Source: an uncultured Oscillospiraceae bacterium
Lineage (GTDB): Bacteria > Bacillota > Clostridia > Oscillospirales > Oscillospiraceae
Direction of reading: 5' to 3'
Length of the DNA stretch: 64,000 nt
Assembly: GCA_934591895.1 (NCBI GenBank)
Contig: CAKTPP010000009.1
Location: 11,569 to 75,568 of the forward strand
Below, in pieces: positions 59,879 to 64,000 of the stretch. The notes below the pieces were generated by a model. The model was not told where the DNA came from, searched no databases, and was given only the letters and a program-made list of their open reading frames with translations. The position numbers were made by a program, and so were the translations under genes. Position 1 is the first letter of the stretch. Each line of letters opens with the position of its first letter.

Positions 59879-61024
59879 ATGTTTTTATTGACCAAGGAAC
59901 AGCAGAAGCTCAGAGCCGAGCTCAGGGAGTTTGTCGACCACGAGGTGTGCCCGGTGGCCACCGAGCTGGACAACCGAGGCGGCTTTCCGCACGAATTGTA
60001 CGCGCGCATCGGCAAAATGGGCTATCTGGATGCGGAGTTTGAATACATCGGCAGCGGCGCGAAATACGGCAGCCTTGAGGGTGCGATCATCATTGAGGAG
60101 CTGTCGCGGGGACTGGCCTCGCTGGGGCTGATCATAAGCCCGCACTATCAGTGCACGGAGGTGATCGCCTGCTGCGGCACGGAGACGCTGAAGAAAAAGG
60201 TCATCGAGCCGGCGCGCCGCGGCGAGCTGCTCTTTGCCTTCGCCATATCCGAGGAGCGCGGCGGATCCGATGCGCTGGGCGTGGACACCATTGCCGTAAA
60301 GGACGGCGGCCGCTGGATACTGACCGGGAAAAAATGCTGGATCACGAATGCCGGGATTGCCGATGGCTATATCGTCACGGCAAAAAGCCCGTCTGCCGAG
60401 CGCAGCCGCAGCATGAGCATGTTTTTCGTCCCCAAGGACTCCCCGGGGCTGACGGTCGTGGAAAACCGCAGCATGATCGGGCTCAACAACTCGCCGATGG
60501 GACATGTTATCCTCGACGAGTGCTCGATACCCGATTACTGTCTTGTCGGCGAGGAAAATGTGGGCTATCCGCTGATAAAGCCGCTTCTGAACGAAGGCAG
60601 ACTCGATATGGCTGCTGTGGCGGTCGGCATTTCGCAGGCGGCGCTCGACGATTCCGTGAGCTTTGCCGGACGTATCGGCCTGTACGGCCGCAGCTTGGCC
60701 TCCTATCAGGGCGTATCGTTCCCGATCGCGGATATGTACACGAAGACGCTGATGGCGAGAAATTCGCTCTACACGGTCGCCTCCATGATGGCCGGCGGAA
60801 TGCCGCACACGCGGGACGTTGCCGCGCTCAAGCTGTTTGCCACGGAGAGCGCATTTGCGACGTGCAAGGCCGCCTGCCAGATACATGGCGCGCACGGTCT
60901 GAGCGCACAGTCGGGTGTTGACCGCTTTTTCCGCGATGCGCACATGCTGACCGTCGCCGAGGGCACGTCGGAGATCTGCCGGATCGTCATTTCCGGCGGC
61001 CTGACAAATCCGGGAAAAATATAA
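59879..61024 (+). CDS. Second acyl-CoA dehydrogenase, co-transcribed with the regulator
   Basis: 381 residues. All family features are present: 'FAFAISEERGGSDALGVDTIA', 'KCWITNAGIADGYIVTAK', and C-terminal 'LTVAEGTSEICRIVISGG' with the catalytic-type Glu. It differs clearly from the enzyme at 56997-58142. Placed in the regulator's own transcript, it may act on a related substrate in the same pathway or make the effector. No separate ETF genes follow; it can share the divergent EtfAB. Confidence 0.93.
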   Translation: MFLLTKEQQKLRAELREFVDHEVCPVATELDNRGGFPHELYARIGKMGYLDAEFEYIGSGAKYGSLEGAIIIEELSRGLASLGLIISPHYQCTEVIACCGTETLKKKVIEPARRGELLFAFAISEERGGSDALGVDTIAVKDGGRWILTGKKCWITNAGIADGYIVTAKSPSAERSRSMSMFFVPKDSPGLTVVENRSMIGLNNSPMGHVILDECSIPDYCLVGEENVGYPLIKPLLNEGRLDMAAVAVGISQAALDDSVSFAGRIGLYGRSLASYQGVSFPIADMYTKTLMARNSLYTVASMMAGGMPHTRDVAALKLFATESAFATCKAACQIHGAHGLSAQSGVDRFFRDAHMLTVAEGTSEICRIVISGGLTNPGKI

Positions 61025-61026
61025 AA

Positions 61027-61057
61027 AAGGAAGCAGCGTCTTGCGCTGCTTCCTTTT
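61027..61057 (+). terminator. Terminator of the regulator/dehydrogenase operon
   Basis: AAGGAAGCAGCG/CGCTGCTTCCTT followed by TTTT. Confidence 0.82.
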
Positions 61058-61179
61058 CAATACGCCGGCAGACGCTGCGGGGTTCTTGCTTGTCAAAGAC
61101 AATACCTGAGGCTGCGCTCTCCTTTGGCGAACAGTTTTTGCCCGGTGTGCAAAAACGGCGGGTTTTGATATGGCATTGC

Positions 61180-61208
61180 TTGACAAGCCCTGCGCGGTGT
61201 GCTAAGAT
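61180..61208 (+). promoter_or_regulatory. Promoter of the riboswitch/CaCA exchanger transcript
   Basis: TTGACA (61180-61185), exactly 17 bases, TAAGAT (61203-61208). Confidence 0.75.
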
Positions 61209-61217
61209 GCTTTCTCG

Positions 61218-61350
61218 TTAAAAGGGAGTAGTTGTGAAGGCATGGTCAACAATCTCCCGGCAGCAGCCGGTGGTCATGCGCCTACGATGATAGGTAATGA
61301 GACTTTTAGCACATCATATATTATGATCGTGCGGAAGGTCTCATTTTTTT
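61218..61350 (+). promoter_or_regulatory. yybP-ykoY (Mn2+) riboswitch with terminator
   Basis: The leader has AAAAGGGAGTAG (61220-61231), a middle three-way part with CTCCCGG and CGCCTACGATGATAGG, and the closing TGAGACTTTTAGC (61298 onward): the yybP-ykoY order GGGAGUAG ... GAGACYUUU. The terminator arm GGTCTCA (61337-61343) followed by seven T pairs with TGAGAC, so metal binding would free or hide the terminator. Promoter and target gene (a cation exchanger) fit the class. Recognised by eye; not folded computationally. Confidence 0.82.
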
Positions 61351-61377
61351 GCGCGCGGTCACAAAGGAGAATGCGTT

Positions 61378-62367
61378 ATGAACCTCGATTTTACCGGCAG
61401 TACCCTCTTTCTTGTCCTGCTGCTGTTTGCGGTGGGGCTGATCTGCATCATCAAGGGCGGCGACCTGTTTGTCGATGCCGCCACATGGATCGCCGAGGCC
61501 TCCGGCATCCCCAAATTCATCATCGGCGCGACCGTCGTGAGCTTTGCCACGACGATGCCGGAGATGCTCGTGTCGGTCTTTTCCGCGCTTGAGGGCAATG
61601 CGGACATCGCCATCGGCAACGCCGTCGGCTCGGTGACGGCCAATACCGGCCTGATCATGTGCCTGTCGCTGATCTGCATGGAGTGCACCATGCCGCGGCG
61701 GCAGTATGCGGTCAAGGCGGTGCTGCTGCTCGCGGCGATCGCGGTCCTGTTCGGCTTCACGCGCGACGGGCAGCTGTCCATCCTCGAGAGCGTTCTGATC
61801 CTCATCATCTTCGTGTGCTTCATCGCCGAGAGCCTTGTCGCCGCGCGGCGTGAGCAGGCGCTCGAGGGTCCGGAGACCGATGAGCGCCCGAAAACGGACG
61901 GCCGGACGGTCGCGCTCAACATCGGCAAGTTCGTGCTCGGCGCCGCAGCCATCGTGCTCGGTGCGCAGCTGCTGATCGACAACGGCACCGCGCTCGCGCA
62001 GATGCTCGGCGTGCCGGATGCCATCATCGGCGCGACCATGATCGCCATCGGCACGTCGCTGCCGGAGCTCGTGACGACCATCACGGCCATCCGCAAGAAG
62101 CAGTCCTCGCTGTCGGTGGGCAACATCATCGGCGCGAACATCATGGACCTCACGCTCATCATGCCGCTGTGCGCGCTCATCCTCGGCGAGCCCCTGCCGG
62201 TCGAGCGTCAGGGCCTGCTGCTGGACATTCCGGCGTGCCTCGTCGTGAGCGCGGGCGCGCTCATTCCGGCACTCGTGCAGGGCAGATTCAAGCGCTGGGT
62301 CGGCTTTTTCATCGGCGCGCTCTATATCGCGTATCTCGTCATCATGTTCACGTGCTTCGGCGCGTAA
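61378..62367 (+). CDS. CaCA-family cation (Na+/Ca2+ or Mn2+) exchanger
   Basis: 329 residues, start with AAAGGAG upstream. Two inverted halves, each with the alpha-repeat signature: 'VSFATTMPEMLVSVFSALEGNADIAIGNAVGS' text (about 60-92) and 'IAIGTSLPELVTTITAIRKKQSSLSVGNIIGA' text (about 222-254). The Glu in each 'PE' is the cation site of YrbG/NCX exchangers. The upstream manganese riboswitch argues for Mn2+ efflux as a physiological role. Confidence 0.93.
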   Translation: MNLDFTGSTLFLVLLLFAVGLICIIKGGDLFVDAATWIAEASGIPKFIIGATVVSFATTMPEMLVSVFSALEGNADIAIGNAVGSVTANTGLIMCLSLICMECTMPRRQYAVKAVLLLAAIAVLFGFTRDGQLSILESVLILIIFVCFIAESLVAARREQALEGPETDERPKTDGRTVALNIGKFVLGAAAIVLGAQLLIDNGTALAQMLGVPDAIIGATMIAIGTSLPELVTTITAIRKKQSSLSVGNIIGANIMDLTLIMPLCALILGEPLPVERQGLLLDIPACLVVSAGALIPALVQGRFKRWVGFFIGALYIAYLVIMFTCFGA

Positions 62368-62371
62368 AAAA

Positions 62372-62412
62372 CCGGCGCCGGTCTCTGTTCGGAGACCGGC
62401 GCCGCTGTCTGT
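62372..62412 (+). terminator. Terminator of the CaCA exchanger gene
   Basis: GGCGCCGGTCTC/GAGACCGGCGCC with a six-base loop, followed after a few bases by GTTTT. Confidence 0.68.
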
Positions 62413-62430
62413 TTTGGGAACGCCGCGCAG

Positions 62431-62465
62431 ATGCGGCGGGGGATGCAGGACGTGTTTGCCTGCTT
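62431..62465. repeat. 35-bp direct repeat, left copy
   Basis: Begins ATGCGGCGGGGGATGCAG and ends GTGTTTGCCTGCTT. An identical 35 bases occur at 63573-63607. The two copies bound a low-GC segment of about 1.1 kb. Confidence 0.88.
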
Positions 62466-62503
62466 GCGGAAAATACTTGAAACCGGCGCAGCCGGAGGTT
62501 ATA

Positions 62504-62569
62504 ATGCTCACAAAGCAATGTCCGATGCCGGACGTTTTGATTTTGATGAGGCATGGTGACTGCTCATGA
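62504..62569 (+). CDS. Very small ORF (21 codons) with a good ribosome site
   Basis: GGAGG six bases before the ATG; product MLTKQCPMPDVLILMRHGDC plus Ser. Its stop overlaps the next small ORF start (ATGA). It may be a leader peptide or the remnant of a decayed gene. Confidence 0.3.
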   Translation: MLTKQCPMPDVLILMRHGDCS

Positions 62570-62643
62570 GAAAACTGACTGAAACAGAAAAAGAACTTGT
62601 CAGAAAGCTCCGTGACATCTGGAATGACAAAAAGTATTATTGA
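62566..62643 (+). CDS. Very small ORF (25 codons), possible gene remnant
   Basis: Charged helix-like product MRKLTETEKELVRKLRDIWN followed by DKKYY. Coupled by a four-base overlap to the upstream ORF and 19 bases from the lipoprotein start. Coding is possible but unproven. Confidence 0.3.
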   Translation: MRKLTETEKELVRKLRDIWNDKKYY

Positions 62644-62662
62644 TTATAGATGGAGGGATATT

Positions 62663-63250
62663 ATGAAAAAAGCATTTTTATTTATTCTGCTGTCACTCGC
62701 GATCGTGGCTTGTGCAGCGTGCGGGAATACTGACGATAAAGCCGGTTCAATTCCGAGTGATTCTCCAAGCGAGTCCTATCAAGATACGGCTGATTTGAGC
62801 AAAAGTAAAGAGCCGATCCAAGAACCAGATGTAAAAGCTCTTGTCAGTTCTTTTGTCGCTGCATATAATGATGCTGCAACTGCACAAATTTCAAATGTAA
62901 CGGAAGTTAATGTCACCGACAAGGAAAGCGGTCACTATAGGACAGAGTTTCGACTGGGCGCTTTTTCCAATTCATATGCAGTGACTGGAAATATAGATGA
63001 TGTCAATATAGATATTGTTGGATATGGATGGAGCAAAGATGATATCCGGCTTTATGCTGATGATATTTCTTTAGAGCAAGCTGTAGAAATCGCTAAAGTT
63101 TCCATCCCTATTTTGGACAAAACAGTATCAGAATCAGATATTCAAGTCGCGCTTTCTGATATGGAAAATGGAGACGAATTAAATGGGTACTATTGTGGTG
63201 ATGTTGGAATCTTGTGGAATGGCAACGACTTAATGTTAAAGGCTGAATAA
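62663..63250 (+). CDS. Low-GC lipoprotein of unknown function
   Basis: 195 residues from the ATG at 62663 (GGAGGG upstream). Signal peptide with lipobox around 'SLAIVACAACG', then a Ser/Asp-rich linker and a folded domain from about residue 55 ('VKALVSSFVAAYNDAATAQI', 'NVDIDIVGYGW'-like strands). Base use is much poorer in GC than the neighbours (many AAA, GAT, ATA codons), so it is likely a recent import. It lies inside a segment bordered by 35-bp direct repeats. The fold is not assigned. Confidence 0.78.
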   Translation: MKKAFLFILLSLAIVACAACGNTDDKAGSIPSDSPSESYQDTADLSKSKEPIQEPDVKALVSSFVAAYNDAATAQISNVTEVNVTDKESGHYRTEFRLGAFSNSYAVTGNIDDVNIDIVGYGWSKDDIRLYADDISLEQAVEIAKVSIPILDKTVSESDIQVALSDMENGDELNGYYCGDVGILWNGNDLMLKAE

Positions 63251-63572
63251 GTACGCATCTACCTCTAATGCATTTTTGTGATGTGACATTTGCAACTTAT
63301 TTGAAAAAGACTGAAAATCGACATTTATTTGTCGCGTAAGCCTTGTCTGTACAAGGATAGTGAATATCTCTTACAGTTCTTTTTATGCCTATTTTATTTT
63401 CTCCTTGTTTTTTTCACGCTTTTCGAATGGCGAAAAGATGTATACTTCGGCAAAGAAAACTGGTGCTGGTGAAAGCACACGAAGTTGTCGTAAAATTGTC
63501 GTAAAACGACAGGCTAAAAGTTGCTATTTGCGCGCAATGTTCACCGTAATGGAGAAAAATGCGCAAAGGAAA
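63251..63572. other. AT-rich stretch downstream of the lipoprotein
   Basis: Low GC, no convincing gene; an open frame from about 63360 lacks a good start and family features. It contains repeats such as TTGTCGTAAAA (twice near 63486-63506). Confidence 0.5.
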
Positions 63573-63607
63573 TGCGGCGGGGGATGCAGGACGTGTTTGC
63601 CTGCTTA
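63573..63607. repeat. 35-bp direct repeat, right copy
   Basis: Exact copy of 62431-62465; marks the right edge of the low-GC island. Confidence 0.88.
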
Positions 63608-63652
63608 AGATGCGAAAGCGCTATCTGATAGAGTTGCTGATGGGGAAAAGAA

Positions 63653-63832
63653 ATGATTTGTATAGATCATCCATGCGACAGCTGCGTCCACCAACGAGAG
63701 AATATTGACGGATGGAAATGCGCCTGCGACGCGTTCCCGGATGGCACACCGGACTGGATTTATCGCACGAACATACGAAATCTTAAAGAATGCAATGACG
63801 GCATAGGCTACGAGAAAAAGAGTGCTGAGTAA
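63653..63832 (+). CDS. 59-residue Cys-rich small protein
   Basis: ATG at 63653 with GGGGAAAAG upstream. Product begins MICIDHPCDSC and continues with 'GWKCACDAFPDG' and 'LKECNDG': six Cys arranged as CxxC and CxC pairs, likely a zinc or iron-sulfur mini-protein. GC content is intermediate. No named family recognised. It is followed 1 base later by a terminator-like hairpin, which supports it as a gene. Confidence 0.55.
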   Translation: MICIDHPCDSCVHQRENIDGWKCACDAFPDGTPDWIYRTNIRNLKECNDGIGYEKKSAE

Positions 63833-63833
63833 T

Positions 63834-63863
63834 CAAGCACCATGCATCCGCACGGTGCTTTTT
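63834..63863 (+). terminator. Terminator of the Cys-rich small gene
   Basis: AAGCACC/GGTGCTT stem followed by TTT. Confidence 0.68.
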
Positions 63864-63894
63864 CGCATTCGGCGGAAGGCGGACGGCAGCAAAA

Positions 63895-63925
63895 AACCCC
63901 GGGAGCCGAAGCTCTCGGGGGTTTG
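63895..63925. terminator. Second terminator-like hairpin near the window end
   Basis: AAACCCCGGGAG/CTCTCGGGGGTTT; A/T-rich ends on both sides allow either direction. The last 75 bases show no gene. Confidence 0.65.
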
Positions 63926-64000
63926 GTGCGAGTGGCGATACAGAACTTTTTGAAAAACATAGTAATATCAATGGTTTCTGGCTTTCGGACAACAAAATTT

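Noticed and set aside
63360..63608. 82-codon ORF in the AT-rich stretch
   Set aside because: Starts at GTG with a poor ribosome site, has no family features and ends inside the 35-bp repeat.

Overview
The window is a GC-rich chromosomal segment that looks like a spore-forming, anaerobic Firmicute of the class Clostridia, most likely an Oscillospiraceae-type gut bacterium. This is inferred from spoVAC, pyruvate phosphate dikinase, 2-hydroxyacyl-CoA dehydratase activase, Bce-type resistance modules, a Trp T-box, a manganese riboswitch, and acyl-CoA dehydrogenase/EtfAB genes. No rRNA, tRNA, CRISPR array, transposase or phage gene was seen. Most of the content is ordinary accessory metabolism and transport, cut into short operons with clear terminators.

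Layout: (1) 1-4.1 kb: the end of a nucleotidyltransferase gene, then a TetM-like ribosomal GTPase fused to a NYN (Rae1/YacP-like) RNase domain, followed by ylmH. (2) 4.1-9.2 kb: a heptad-repeat membrane protein, mntP, a cooT-like/His-rich metal pair divergent from a dehydratase activase, and spoVAC with a 55-residue reading frame. (3) 9.3-16.8 kb: an SLH-anchored lipase, ppdK, a trpB-like gene behind a Trp T-box, and a small double-CxxC protein. (4) 16.9-22 kb: a complete livJHMGF branched-chain amino-acid ABC operon. (5) 22-33.4 kb: a membrane glycosyltransferase, a MATE exporter, a MacB/FtsX-type ABC exporter, and potA-potB-potCD behind a ~400-nt leader. (6) 33.5-40 kb: a small uncharacterised gene with cstA, TetR and Crp/Fnr regulators, and oleate hydratase. 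(7) 40-49 kb: a Bce-type A-B-R-S module, a DUF1538/PII pair and ftsH. (8) 49-53.5 kb: a leucine-rich-repeat/MoxR/VWA operon. (9) 53.8-61 kb: acyl-CoA dehydrogenase, etfB, etfA and a CaiB-like CoA-transferase, divergent from a YtoI-like regulator and a second acyl-CoA dehydrogenase. (10) 61-64 kb: a Mn-riboswitch-controlled CaCA exchanger and a low-GC lipoprotein island flanked by 35-bp direct repeats.

Several parts appear to work together. The acyl-CoA dehydrogenase-EtfBA-CoA-transferase set should activate and reduce an enoyl substrate (a carnitine-like or arylacrylate-like acid). The adjacent regulator probably senses an acyl-CoA through a hotdog domain, and palindromic sites of the form TGTwGTACwACA lie in the divergent region and, with one change, upstream of oleate hydratase. 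The GTPase-RNase fusion plus YlmH suggests a stalled-ribosome handling operon.

The most unusual non-coding signals are a family of structured intergenic repeats nested between terminator hairpins (491-675, 6616-6812, and shorter relatives near 9.2 and 14.4 kb), the long terminator-ended potA leader, and a promoter placed directly in front of a terminator upstream of livJ. All functions come from reading the sequence and from family knowledge; no database search was run.
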